Assembly: GCA_958295775.1 (NCBI GenBank) | Contig: CATQHC010000002.1 | Span: 1,201,830 to 1,265,829, forward strand | Reading direction: 5' to 3' | From: Chloroflexota bacterium | Lineage (GTDB): Bacteria > Chloroflexota > UBA11872 > VXOZ01 | Length of the DNA stretch: 64,000 nt | In this document: positions 48,631 to 58,108 of the stretch, in pieces | Numbering within the stretch: position 1 is the stretch's first letter | Layout: each line of letters starts with the position of its first letter | Position numbers and translations under genes: made by a program | Notes under the pieces: model-generated | The model's database searches: none | What the model saw: the letters and a program-made list of their open reading frames with translations, nothing else | What the model was told of the DNA's origin: nothing

Positions 48631-49185
48631 ATGGCGAGCTCTACGCCTACATTCAAGTTCACCTATGACGACTACCGCAACACACCTGATGACAAGCGCT
48701 ACGAGTTGCTGGATGGAGATCTCGTAGTGGTTCCGGCGCCCAGAGAGGTCCATCAAAGGGTTTCCCTAAGACTCTCCCTGCTACTAGGGCAATTGGTAAT
48801 GCGTACCGGCATAGGCCATGTCTATGCCGCCCCCTTCGACGTAGTGCTATCGGACACGGACGTCGTGCAACCCGACCTGCTGTTTGTCTCCAACGAGCGA
48901 TCTCACGTCATCACTGATGAGAACATCCAGGGCGCGCCAGATCTGGTTATAGAGATTCTTTCTCCCTCCTCCGCAAATCGGGACCAAACCTTCAAACGCT
49001 CGCTCTACGCCAAGCACGGCGTCAAGGAGTACTGGTTGGTGGACACCGATGCCGAGACAGTGACGGTCCTGTTGTGGAACGCACACCGTTACGGGGTTGT
49101 GGGCGTCTGTAGAGAGGGTAAAGTTCTCCGCTCTCCTACACTGACGGAGTTTGAGATCAAGCCGGACGAGATTTTCTCGCATTAG
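48631..49185 (+). CDS. Uma2 family endonuclease-like protein
   Basis: FTYDDYRNTPDDKRYELLDGDLVVVPAPREVHQRVS...PDLVIEILSPSSANRDQTFKRSLYAKHGVKEYWLVD. Confidence 0.9.
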   Translation: MASSTPTFKFTYDDYRNTPDDKRYELLDGDLVVVPAPREVHQRVSLRLSLLLGQLVMRTGIGHVYAAPFDVVLSDTDVVQPDLLFVSNERSHVITDENIQGAPDLVIEILSPSSANRDQTFKRSLYAKHGVKEYWLVDTDAETVTVLLWNAHRYGVVGVCREGKVLRSPTLTEFEIKPDEIFSH

Positions 49186-49255
49186 CGCTTGCGTCTTGGA
49201 ATTCCCACGTCTGCACGCTGTCGAGAGAGTTGCTAGGGCGGACCAACTTTCATTT

Positions 49256-50752
49256 CTATTGCCCCGGCACGTCCATTGTGTCCCTCAATGCCGGATAGAG
49301 GTGAGAAAACGTCTCAAACGACCGCTCGTAGCGACCGGCATCGGACTCATTGGGCAGGTAGTTTTCTCGAAGTCTTGGCTGCCACGCGGCGAGCCATTCA
49401 AGGTCCGCCCTGCCGGCGGCAACGAGCGCAAGTAACGCAGCCCCCTGCGCCGCGCTTTCTCCACCCTCGATTGCGGTAAGAGGACGCTGCAGGACATCCG
49501 CGAGGGTCTGGAGGACAAGCGGGAATGCGGCGCCGCCAGTAACTGCAAGCGCGGCAACCGGCTCGCCAAGATGCGCTTCCATCTGCGCAAGCACATTGCG
49601 CAGCGCAAAGGCAATACCCTCCACAACTGCACGTGCCATGTCCTCTCTGCTCGTGCCAAGCTGCAACCCGATGAAGGCTCCCCGCGCTTCACGATCCCAG
49701 AGCGGCGCGCGCTCGCCCATGAGGTACGGGAGGAAGATCACGCCGCCCGCGCCTGGTGCACTTGCGCCGGCCAGCGCGACCATTTCCGCTACCGTTGCCA
49801 CCCCCAGAAGGGCCGCAGCCCAACGCAGAGTTGTCCCGCCGAGCAACGTGGGCGCGACGTGCAGATAGCGCTCCGGCAAGACGTGCCGGCGCGTATAGAA
49901 ACGCGGATCGGTCGCGGCGCGTTCCCCACAAACCGTGAGCACGCTCGTCGTTCCAAGAGACATCACCCCGGCGCGCGGGGACACCAGACCCGCTCCAACT
50001 GCCGCGGCCTGCGCGTCCGCTCCTCCCATCGCCACCGGCGTACCAACTGGAATGCCCAGTTCTTCGGCGGCGCTCGGCAAGACGCTGCCCACTTCCGCCT
50101 GCGACGGCATGTGCGGCGGCAGCTTATCCACAGGAATGCCAAGCTGCTCACACCAGTCTTCGAGCCAACGTGGCGGCTCGTCCAGGGCAAAGAGACCGGA
50201 AAGCTGCGCGTTTGCCCAGTCAGTCCCAAAGTTGCCGGTGAGGCGATAAGCGAGATATGTCGTCAGCGAGCCAAGATAGGCGCATGCTTCCACCAACTCG
50301 GGGCGCTCTTCCACCAGCCACCGCATGCTGCTCAGCGTCGTGCTGCCGCTCTCAATCCGAATGCCGGTGCGTTTGACAATACTTGCTTGGCTTGCGCCCG
50401 CCAAAATCCGTTCTACCTGCTGAACACTGCGCCTATCTTCGTAGATGATGCCGGCGTGCAGCGGCGCGCCACGCTTTGCCAAAGGGGCGACAGTTGGGGC
50501 GAGCGACGTAAGACCAATGCCCGCGACACGCATTGCGTCAAGGCCGTCAGGTACGGCCGCAAGCGCCGCTTGGCAGGCAGAGACTACACCATCCCAGCAG
50601 CGAACAAAGTCAACTTCCGCCCAACCTGGCCGGGGACGGAGGACTTCGGTGGGGGCAGTGCCGCGACTAACAATGCGCCCCAGGTCGTCGCAGATGACAA
50701 CCTTAGTCGCCGTGCTGCCAACGTCGATGCCAATTACATATTCTGCTGACAT
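49256..50752 (-). CDS. xylB: FGGY-family carbohydrate kinase, xylulokinase-like
   Basis: YVIGIDVGSTATKVVICD; GIIYEDRR; LAVTGGAAFPLVLQTLADVLQRPL. Confidence 0.85.
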   Translation of the reverse strand: MSAEYVIGIDVGSTATKVVICDDLGRIVSRGTAPTEVLRPRPGWAEVDFVRCWDGVVSACQAALAAVPDGLDAMRVAGIGLTSLAPTVAPLAKRGAPLHAGIIYEDRRSVQQVERILAGASQASIVKRTGIRIESGSTTLSSMRWLVEERPELVEACAYLGSLTTYLAYRLTGNFGTDWANAQLSGLFALDEPPRWLEDWCEQLGIPVDKLPPHMPSQAEVGSVLPSAAEELGIPVGTPVAMGGADAQAAAVGAGLVSPRAGVMSLGTTSVLTVCGERAATDPRFYTRRHVLPERYLHVAPTLLGGTTLRWAAALLGVATVAEMVALAGASAPGAGGVIFLPYLMGERAPLWDREARGAFIGLQLGTSREDMARAVVEGIAFALRNVLAQMEAHLGEPVAALAVTGGAAFPLVLQTLADVLQRPLTAIEGGESAAQGAALLALVAAGRADLEWLAAWQPRLRENYLPNESDAGRYERSFETFSHLYPALRDTMDVPGQ

Positions 50753-50842
50753 ATATTAAGTAGAGTAAGGAGGACTACCCCGTGGTGGCCACGGCAGGCG
50801 CGTTACTCGCTGCAATTTCTTGGCCCTGCTCGTGCGGAGGAA

Positions 50843-51925
50843 CTAGCGTCTGATGCGCGCCGAGCCACCCGCCGCGAAAGCGCGCACGTCATCCACCGTC
50901 GCCATAGTGGTATCGCCGGGGAAGGTAGTAATCAGGGCGCCGTGCGCCCATCCCAGTCTCACCGCGTCGGCGGGCTCCTCACCCGTAATTGTCCCGTAGA
51001 TTAGCCCGGACGCGAATCCGTCACCGCCGCCGACACGATCGTAAACATCGAGTTCTGCGGTAGGCGCCAGGTGGGTCTCGCCATTGATCCAGGCTACCGC
51101 GCTCCAACTATGCCGGTTCGTCGAGTGCACTTCACGGAGGGTTGTCGCCACGGTCTTGACCTGCGGGAACTGCCCGACAACCTGGTCGATCATGGCGGTA
51201 AAGGCGCTGGGGTCGAGTTTTGACGTCGCGGCCACCTCCGGCCCTGGAATGCCGAGACCGGTCTGCAAGTCTTCCTCATTTCCAACCAACACATCCACGT
51301 TCTCCACAATTCGCCGATTGACTTCGCTGGCGCGGTCTTCACCGCCCCAAATCTGCCAGAGCTTTGCGCGAAAATTGAGGTCGTAGGAAACCACTGCGCC
51401 AGCGGCCTTGGCCGCCTGCATGCCCTCGATGATCACTTCCGACGTCGTCGGTGAAAGCGCCGCAAAGATACCGCCGCTATGGAACCAGCGCACGCCGCCC
51501 GCAAAGATGGCATCCCAGTCAAAGTCACCGGGCTTGAGCTGCGCCGCCGCCTCGTTGCAGCGGTTGTAGAAGACCACCGGCGCGCGTACGCCCTGACCGC
51601 GGTCGCTATAGACCGTCGCCATATTTGGCCCGTTCACGCCGTTGTGCGCAAAGTGCTTATAAAAAGGCGTCACCCCCATCGCCCGCACGCGTTCGGCAAT
51701 CAAATCGCCAATGGGATAGTCCGCCATCGCCGAAACGACTCCAGTATTCAAGCCAAAGCAGTTGGCCAAGTTTGCTGCAGTGTTAAACTCACCGCCGCTC
51801 ACATGTATCTCGCACGTGTGCGCCTTGCGGAAAGGGATGATCCCGGGATCGAGGCGGTGCACAAGCGCGCCCAGCGAAATAAAGTCACGTGCCGCATCGG
51901 CATTGATATCCAGACCGTAACTCAT
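50843..51925 (-). CDS. PfkB-family sugar kinase (2-keto-3-deoxygluconate kinase-like)
   Basis: ISGGEFNTAANLANCFGLNTGVVSAM; YDRVGGGDGFASGLIYG. Confidence 0.85.
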   Translation of the reverse strand: MSYGLDINADAARDFISLGALVHRLDPGIIPFRKAHTCEIHVSGGEFNTAANLANCFGLNTGVVSAMADYPIGDLIAERVRAMGVTPFYKHFAHNGVNGPNMATVYSDRGQGVRAPVVFYNRCNEAAAQLKPGDFDWDAIFAGGVRWFHSGGIFAALSPTTSEVIIEGMQAAKAAGAVVSYDLNFRAKLWQIWGGEDRASEVNRRIVENVDVLVGNEEDLQTGLGIPGPEVAATSKLDPSAFTAMIDQVVGQFPQVKTVATTLREVHSTNRHSWSAVAWINGETHLAPTAELDVYDRVGGGDGFASGLIYGTITGEEPADAVRLGWAHGALITTFPGDTTMATVDDVRAFAAGGSARIRR

Positions 51926-52313
51926 GGTTTTCTCCTTACAAATAGAGCAGTCCTACGTCTTTTCCCCAAATTGCCCACCTGGCAATTGCGGCTTGCGCAG
52001 CCCGCCGCACCGGTTTACACGCTACCGCTACCTATACAATTCAGCTAATGGGATTATATACGTGAAGCCCGCCAAGTATATAGGCAACGGCACGGGCATG
52101 GTTCGGTCAGCGTGCGATCAAGCCGGTGTCGATGCGGGAGAATTTTGCTTGCCAATCGTTTCAAGGAACGCAATTGGCGCCGAAGGACCATGACTGGTGC
52201 GCCTGAGCCTAAGAGAGGGAAAGCCGCTCTATGTCTCTCCAAGCTCGTCGCGAGCTGGTTTCAGATTACGCGAAATTGCAGGAGCGCTTAGCCTTCACTT
52301 GGGCCACATCTTG

Positions 52314-52343
52314 TTGCTCAGGCAGCGAAATCGATGCTATTAT
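52314..52343 (+). promoter_or_regulatory. Candidate extended -10 promoter TTGCTC-18-TATTAT
   Basis: TGC preceding TATTAT; upstream of the ModA-like gene leader. Confidence 0.4.
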
Positions 52344-52398
52344 GACTGCATGCTGGTGATGGATTGCCAGGACTCGGACAAGGAATTGGATGCGTGCA

Positions 52399-52434
52399 GC
52401 CTCCTGTAGTACAAAGGCTACGGGAGGGCTTTTC
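52399..52434 (+). terminator. Terminator-like hairpin in the leader of the ModA-like gene
   Basis: AGCCTCCTGTAG-TACAAAGG-CTACGGGAGGGCT followed by TTTTC (one bulge, one wobble), about 25 nt before ATG 52457. Confidence 0.6.
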
Positions 52435-52456
52435 ATTTAAGGCGTAGAAAACCCCC

Positions 52457-53272
52457 ATGAGCGACCGGCGCACATTGTTGAAGGCCGCAGTTCCGGTTGG
52501 GCTTGCCGCCATCACCGCGGCGTGCGGCCCGCTCGACAAAGCACGATCCCTTCTGACACCCGATGACCGGGAGCAGGTCGCCGTGCTGGCTGACGCAAGC
52601 CTCGCGCCCGTATTTCCTGCATTCAAGGCGGACTTCGAACGCGCGAACCCGCACGTGTTGCTGTCAGTATCATTGCTTTCCTCCGGCGCGATTATGAAAA
52701 CCATCCTGGGCGGCAAACGCTTCGACGCCGTGCTGCTCGCGGGGGATACTTTCGCCGTCCCGCTCGTCGATGCAGGCCACATCAAGATCGGCACCATGCG
52801 CCCAATCGCATCCAATTGGCTGGTAATCGCCACCGCAGGCAGCAGCACACTTGAGCTGCAAACTCCCCAAGACCTCCTGCACGACACGGTAAGGCGCATT
52901 GGGGTCGCCGACTGGGAGCAATCATCGCTCGGCATATATTCCAGACAGGCCTTGGAAAATCTCGATATGTGGGAAGTTCTTGCGGCAAAGCGAGCAAAGA
53001 GCAAGGATGAACGAGAACTTACCGAGAGACTCCTGGGCGGGAAGGTGGACGCCGCTTTGCTCTATTCTTCGTCCGGGAGTACCGCTGAAGAAGTCATCAA
53101 TTCTCAAGCTCCGGTGCCCGAGCACAGCCACCGACCCATCATCTACTATGCGGGCACAGCGCGTGAGACCAAGTATCCCATCACCCTCTCGCAGTTTTCC
53201 AATTACCTGATCAGCCAATGGGGCCAGCGCCACTTCGCAGATGCCGGCTACCGCATGCTCAATTTGCGCTAG
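52457..53272 (+). CDS. ModA-like (molybdate-type) periplasmic substrate-binding lipoprotein
   Basis: Twin-Arg-like SDRRTLLKAAVPVGLAAITAACG; VAVLADASLAPVFPAFKADFERANPHVLLSVSLLSSGAI. Confidence 0.75.
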   Translation: MSDRRTLLKAAVPVGLAAITAACGPLDKARSLLTPDDREQVAVLADASLAPVFPAFKADFERANPHVLLSVSLLSSGAIMKTILGGKRFDAVLLAGDTFAVPLVDAGHIKIGTMRPIASNWLVIATAGSSTLELQTPQDLLHDTVRRIGVADWEQSSLGIYSRQALENLDMWEVLAAKRAKSKDERELTERLLGGKVDAALLYSSSGSTAEEVINSQAPVPEHSHRPIIYYAGTARETKYPITLSQFSNYLISQWGQRHFADAGYRMLNLR

Positions 53273-53294
53273 AGCCAGGAGAAACGGTAAACCG

Positions 53295-54110
53295 ATGTCT
53301 TTCAACGACCGACTTAGCAAAGTCTGCGCCCAGAAGGATAGTACACTCTGTATCGGACTGGATGTTGACTTGTCTCGTCTGCCCGCAGGTGTGCCGCAGA
53401 CCCAAGCCGGCGTGGTCGCGTTCTGCCGCGAGATTGTAGATGCCACTCACCAGTACGCCGCCGCGTATAAGCCCAATTCCGCCTTTTTCGAAAGTATGGG
53501 CACGTGGGGATTGGAAGCGCTGCTCGCGGTTCGGCAGCACATTCCGCCGGACGCAATCGCGATTGACGACGCCAAGCGCGGCGACACGGATTCCACGAAC
53601 GTCCATTACGCCAGGGCCATATTCGATGTGCTGGGTTTTGACGCCACCACCGTGCACCCGTACCTCGGCGCCGAGGCACTGCAACCTTTCCTCAGGCGTG
53701 CAGAGCATGGCGTCTTTGTGCTCTGCCGCACGTCAAATCCGGGCGCGCCGGAATTTCAGGACCTGCGCAATTCAGCGGGTGACCCACTCTATCTTGCTGT
53801 AGCCGCTGCCGTACCGTCGTGGAATGAAAACGACAATTGCGGTCTGGTAACGGGCGCGACGTATCCTGAAGAATTGGCGCAGGTGCGCCAATTGGCACCC
53901 CACCTGCCGCTATTGATACCGGGCATTGGCGCGCAGGGCGGCGACCTGCAAGCATCGGTGCGGGCCGCTGGCACTGCCGCGCCCATGCTCATCAACGCCT
54001 CGCGGAGCATTCTCTATGCCAGCGGGGAACGCGACTTTGCCGAGGCGGCCGCTGCGGCAGCCAGGAAACTTCACGGCGATATCAACCGCACGCGGGCGAC
54101 AGTTACGTAG
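53295..54110 (+). CDS. pyrF: Orotidine 5'-phosphate decarboxylase, type 2
   Basis: LCIGLDVDLSRLP; YKPNSAFFESMG; IAIDDAKRGDTDSTNVHYA; LIPGIGAQGGDLQ. Confidence 0.93.
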   Translation: MSFNDRLSKVCAQKDSTLCIGLDVDLSRLPAGVPQTQAGVVAFCREIVDATHQYAAAYKPNSAFFESMGTWGLEALLAVRQHIPPDAIAIDDAKRGDTDSTNVHYARAIFDVLGFDATTVHPYLGAEALQPFLRRAEHGVFVLCRTSNPGAPEFQDLRNSAGDPLYLAVAAAVPSWNENDNCGLVTGATYPEELAQVRQLAPHLPLLIPGIGAQGGDLQASVRAAGTAAPMLINASRSILYASGERDFAEAAAAAARKLHGDINRTRATVT

Positions 54111-54136
54111 GAGCACGACATGTCGTGCTCCTACGT
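54105..54136. repeat. 32-bp perfect palindrome ACGTAGGAGCACGACATGTCGTGCTCCTACGT overlapping the pyrF stop codon
   Basis: Read directly. Confidence 0.95.
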
Positions 54137-54195
54137 CCGAGATCAACCGGTCGCGGGCAGTTTACAAGCATCTTTAGGCGTCCAATGATGCCGGA

Positions 54196-54236
54196 GAGTC
54201 CGATCGTGGTTCGACATTCTCACCACGAACGGACTC
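54196..54236. repeat. Inverted repeat GAGTCCG-AT-CGTGGT-TCGACATTCTC-ACCACG-AA-CGGACTC
   Basis: Read directly; resembles the common CGTGGTTCGACAAGCTCACCACGAACGG interspersed repeat. Confidence 0.85.
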
Positions 54237-54302
54237 CCTCGTCTACTTCACGCCCAGGCTTGACCAGGCGTTAGCCGAATAATCGAGATTTCCCGCCCTC
54301 TC

Positions 54303-56186
54303 CTAAAGGTGCTCTTTGATCTTCTCCGCCACCGTGCGGTTCATCTTCGGCGCGTCGGCGAGGGCCTCAAGCGACGCTTCCCGAATCGCATCCACGCTGC
54401 CGAAGTGCTGCAGCAACGCTACCTTCCGCTTCGTGCCGATGCCGGGGACTTTGTCGAGCAAAGAGCCGAGGGTGTGCTTGGTGCGGACGGTGCGGTGGTA
54501 GGTGATCGCAAACCGGTGCGCCTCATCGCGAATTCTTTGCAGCAGCTTGCGGGCCTCGGAGCGCTCCGTCAACATAACCGGTCGCGACTCTCCCGGCAGG
54601 AAGATCTCCTCCCGTTGTTTTGCGAGGCCCAGAATCGGGATGTCGTGGAGCGCCAGGTTCGCCAGCACCTCCAGCACGGCATTGAGCTGCCCCTTGCCGC
54701 CATCAATCACCAGCAGGTCGGGCTTCACGCCCCATGAGTCCAGAGCGTCCGTTTCGGTTCGGCCGTCCGCTCCCTCATGCTTGCCGGTCTCAGCTTCCGC
54801 GCGTTGTTCACTCAGGCGTTTAAGTCGCCTTGAGAGCATCTCCTGCAGGCTGGCAAAGTCGTTGGGACCGTCTACGGAATTGATGCGAAAACGCCGGTAG
54901 TCGCCCGTGCTCGGCAGGCCGGACACAAAGACCGCCATCGCGCCTACGGTATACGCCCCCTGGATGTTTGAAATGTCGTAGCACTCGATGCGCACCGGCG
55001 GTGACTCGAGGTCGAGTACGTCAGCCAGCTCGGTCAGCGCCACTTGTGCGCGCTGTTGGCTGTCAAGGTGCCGCAGGCGATGGTCCTGCAAGCCCTGGCG
55101 GGCGTTATTCCCCGCCAACTCCACGAGCCGCCGCTTCTCACCGATCTTCGGCACATTGAGCGTTACGGAGCCGCCCCGCCGCTCGCGCAGCCACGTGCGC
55201 AGCAATTCGGCGCCGCGAATGCCGACCGGCAGGAAGAGCGACTGCGGGATTTGCATGCTGCGGCCGTAGAACTGCTGCAGGAAGTCTCGAATCACGTCGC
55301 GGTCTTCCTCGTCGGTAACGTGCTCGAGGATGAAGTTCTCGCGACCCAGCAGGTGGCCGCCGCGGATACTGAATACCTGCACACAGGCCTCATCTTGCTC
55401 GCGGGCAAAACCAATGACGTCAATATCTCCTTGGCGGATATTGGTGATCTTTTGGCGCTCCAGGACGCGTTCTACTGCCCGGATGCGGTCGCGCATCACC
55501 GCCGCGCGTTCAAACTCCAGCGCATTCGACGCCTCTCGCATCGCGGAGCGCAGGTCTTGAATCACATCGCCCGGTCGACCCTTGAGAAAACGCGTGACCT
55601 GCCCAACGATCCCCGCGTATTCCTCCTGCGTGACCGCCCGGATACAGGGACCCGCGCAACGCTTGATGTGAAAGTCGAGACACGGCCGTTCGTATTCTTT
55701 TTCCATGTCCAAGGCGCATGACCGGTAGGGAAAGATGCGATTGAGCAAATTCAGCGTATCGCGCAGACTGTACGCGCTCGTGTACGGCCCGTAATAGTGA
55801 GCGCCGTCGTCCAGAATGCGGCGCGTCGTCAGCACCCGCGGGTAGCGCTCGTTGAGGGTGATCTTGAGGTAGAGAAACGACTTGTCGTCGCGCAGCACCA
55901 CGTTGTAGCGCGGCCGGTGGTGCTTGATGAGGTTGCTCTCCAGCACTAGGGCCTCGATCTCTGTGTCGGTGATGATGTACTCGACCGTTGCGGCATTCTC
56001 GACCATGTTCCTCGTCTTCCATGGCATCCGGTCTTGGCGGCCAAAGTACGAGCGCACGCGATTGCGCAGCAGCTTGGCCTTGCCGACGTAGAGCACCCCG
56101 CCCTTGCGGTCGCGAAAGATGTAGCACCCGGGTAACAGCGGGACGGTTGGCATCCGCTCGCGGGCGTCTTTGACCGGGATCGACAC
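54303..56186 (-). CDS. uvrC: Excinuclease ABC subunit C
   Basis: GCYIFRDRKGGVLYVGKAKLLRNRVRSYF; IRIECYDISNIQGAYTVGAM. Confidence 0.96.
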   Translation of the reverse strand: MSIPVKDARERMPTVPLLPGCYIFRDRKGGVLYVGKAKLLRNRVRSYFGRQDRMPWKTRNMVENAATVEYIITDTEIEALVLESNLIKHHRPRYNVVLRDDKSFLYLKITLNERYPRVLTTRRILDDGAHYYGPYTSAYSLRDTLNLLNRIFPYRSCALDMEKEYERPCLDFHIKRCAGPCIRAVTQEEYAGIVGQVTRFLKGRPGDVIQDLRSAMREASNALEFERAAVMRDRIRAVERVLERQKITNIRQGDIDVIGFAREQDEACVQVFSIRGGHLLGRENFILEHVTDEEDRDVIRDFLQQFYGRSMQIPQSLFLPVGIRGAELLRTWLRERRGGSVTLNVPKIGEKRRLVELAGNNARQGLQDHRLRHLDSQQRAQVALTELADVLDLESPPVRIECYDISNIQGAYTVGAMAVFVSGLPSTGDYRRFRINSVDGPNDFASLQEMLSRRLKRLSEQRAEAETGKHEGADGRTETDALDSWGVKPDLLVIDGGKGQLNAVLEVLANLALHDIPILGLAKQREEIFLPGESRPVMLTERSEARKLLQRIRDEAHRFAITYHRTVRTKHTLGSLLDKVPGIGTKRKVALLQHFGSVDAIREASLEALADAPKMNRTVAEKIKEHL

Positions 56187-56307
56187 GCAGATTCTCCGTT
56201 GGTTGTGCTTGCCAGCACCGACCTCTCGTCATCCGTATGGTATCATGAGCACAAATGGCTCCGTTTTCCCTTCTCTTACTATGGTTAACCTTGTGGTGAA
56301 GTAGCAA

Positions 56308-56619
56308 GTGTCCAGTATCCTTGAAGATGAATTCCATCGGGCGATGCTGAGCATTGACGCCACGGCTGGCAAGTATGGCTATCACCCGAGCTATTCTTTG
56401 CGCATGGTACACGAGCTTGGCGGTCTCAGAGCGGCAAAGCAACTGCTCAGCACAGATAACCCGCAATCTGGATTGGCCAGACTTTGGGAGTTGGAACTGC
56501 TTGATAACTCTATGGAAGCCTTGGTCATACAAGAGCAATGGAAAGATCTCTTTAGCGAAGAAGACCTACAAGAGGCACGCAGACGGTTGAGAGAGTACGG
56601 GTATGCGTTTCCACGTTGA
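56308..56619 (+). CDS. Small conserved hypothetical protein
   Basis: AGKYGYHPSYSLRMVHELGG..AAKQLLSTDNPQSGLARLWELELLDNSMEALVIQEQWKDLFSEEDLQEARRRLREYGY, a compact domain pattern. Confidence 0.7.
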   Translation: MSSILEDEFHRAMLSIDATAGKYGYHPSYSLRMVHELGGLRAAKQLLSTDNPQSGLARLWELELLDNSMEALVIQEQWKDLFSEEDLQEARRRLREYGYAFPR

Positions 56620-56730
56620 AAGTCCACAACCAATAGTCGCCCCAGCGCATGTCTGAGTCCAGGGCAAAGGGGATGATGGGGAATGCGGCGGTTGCAGCGT
56701 GACTGCCCGAAGTAGAAGGAACAATGAGGG

Positions 56731-56991
56731 ATGGCGGTATTTGATACTTACAGAGCGTGTGAAGCCCTGACAGGCGCGGGCTTCACAGAACGCCAAGCCA
56801 AAGCCCTTATCGACGTGGGCCGCGAAGGCTACGGTGCGCTGGCAACCAAAACTGACATTCAGGACATGGCGACCAAAACCGACTTGCGCGAACTAGAACA
56901 GCGCATAACCATCAAGGTTGGCGCGATGCTGTTCACATTAGCGGGCTTACTGGTTGCGGTACTGGTCGCGCTGGAATTGCTGCCGCTCTAG
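56731..56991 (+). CDS. DUF1640-like coiled-coil membrane protein
   Basis: FDTYRACEALTGAGFTERQAKALIDV...ATKTDLRELEQRI... C-terminal TM. Confidence 0.6.
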   Translation: MAVFDTYRACEALTGAGFTERQAKALIDVGREGYGALATKTDIQDMATKTDLRELEQRITIKVGAMLFTLAGLLVAVLVALELLPL

Positions 56992-57168
56992 ACTCGACCG
57001 GGGCTGGTGCAGGAGTGTATGCCCGCAAACATACACTCAATGCGATTCTGCTAGGATATTTTCCCTTTGTCAGGCAAGAAAACCACTTGCGGACCGCAAG
57101 AATCTGTGCAATGTTGTGAGCGAGCACTATTATATTCAGACATAGGCTCTAAAGAAGGAGTGACCGAA

Positions 57169-57963
57169 ATGCGTTTCACGAGGAAGTTCGTTGGTCTGCT
57201 AGTCATCGCGAGCATACTGCTCTTGCCAGCGTGCGCCACTGCGGCAGTGCAAGCCGCGCCGAATGAGGCGGAAGCAGCGGCGCCTGCCGCCACCGTGTAT
57301 AACGGCGGTGAGGACAAGCAGATCGAGCGGAGCATTTCCGTACAGGGCCAGGGCACGGTGAGCGCCAAGCCAGACTTGGTCACACTCTCTCTGGGTGTGC
57401 AGACCACGGGTGAAACCGCGATGGATGCGTTGCTGCTCAACAGTGAGCAAATGACCGGTGTCATCGCCGCAATTCAGGAGTCCGGCATAGAGCAGGAGGA
57501 CATCCAGACCTCCGGCATCAACCTCTATCCCGTGTATGACAATCAGCGGCTGGAACCGGGGCAAACGCGGGAAGTCATTGGGTACCGGGCGTCAAACTCT
57601 GTGAGCATTACCGTTCACGACATCGATAAGGCGGGCTCGGTGCTTGACGCAGCGGTAGCGGCCGGCGCAAATCAGGTTGGCGGTGTGCAGTTTGGCTTGA
57701 GCGAAACCGACACACTCATCACAGACGCGCTCATCGCCGCGGTTCAGAATGCACAGGCCAAAGCGCAGACAATCGCCGACACGCTCGGCGTGCAACTTGG
57801 CGCTGCGCTCGTGGTCAATGAAGAGTGGATAGAGCTGCCGCGTGCCGGCGCTCAATTCGCCCGTGCGGAAGCCGCGTTCGATAACGGCGGTTTCTCCGCA
57901 CCCGTCCAAGGCGGCACAGTGAGCGTCACTGCGCACATCCGGGTGACGTTCGCGATCGAATAG
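57169..57963 (+). CDS. SIMPL domain lipoprotein (DUF541)
   Basis: Lipobox LLLPAC; ISVQGQGTVSAKPDLVTLSLGVQT; AAVQNAQAKAQTIADTLGVQLG; AAGAAGGAG SD. Confidence 0.88.
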   Translation: MRFTRKFVGLLVIASILLLPACATAAVQAAPNEAEAAAPAATVYNGGEDKQIERSISVQGQGTVSAKPDLVTLSLGVQTTGETAMDALLLNSEQMTGVIAAIQESGIEQEDIQTSGINLYPVYDNQRLEPGQTREVIGYRASNSVSITVHDIDKAGSVLDAAVAAGANQVGGVQFGLSETDTLITDALIAAVQNAQAKAQTIADTLGVQLGAALVVNEEWIELPRAGAQFARAEAAFDNGGFSAPVQGGTVSVTAHIRVTFAIE

Positions 57964-58108
57964 CACTCTGTGCCCCAGGCCGGTAGGCATTTTGCAATGG
58001 AATTGAATAGAGGCGGGTTGCTCAGCAACCCGCCTTCCTCTACCACTTGACCGACAGGCTTTGTAGAAATCCCAGACTTTTTTTGCTGTCCTTAGAGTTT
58101 TCTGACCC

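Noticed and set aside
49571-50749. 392-aa plus-strand ORF opposite xylB
   Set aside because: Shadow ORF; low-complexity composition, and the opposite strand has a complete FGGY kinase.
52351-52392. GGTGATGGATTGCC in the ModA-like leader as a fluoride riboswitch
   Set aside because: Only the first few bases resemble that aptamer; the remaining consensus is not visible and the downstream gene is not a fluoride exporter.
56308-56991. Toxin-antitoxin pair formed by the two small ORFs
   Set aside because: Neither resembles a known toxin or antitoxin, they are over 100 bp apart, and one looks like a DUF1640 membrane protein.
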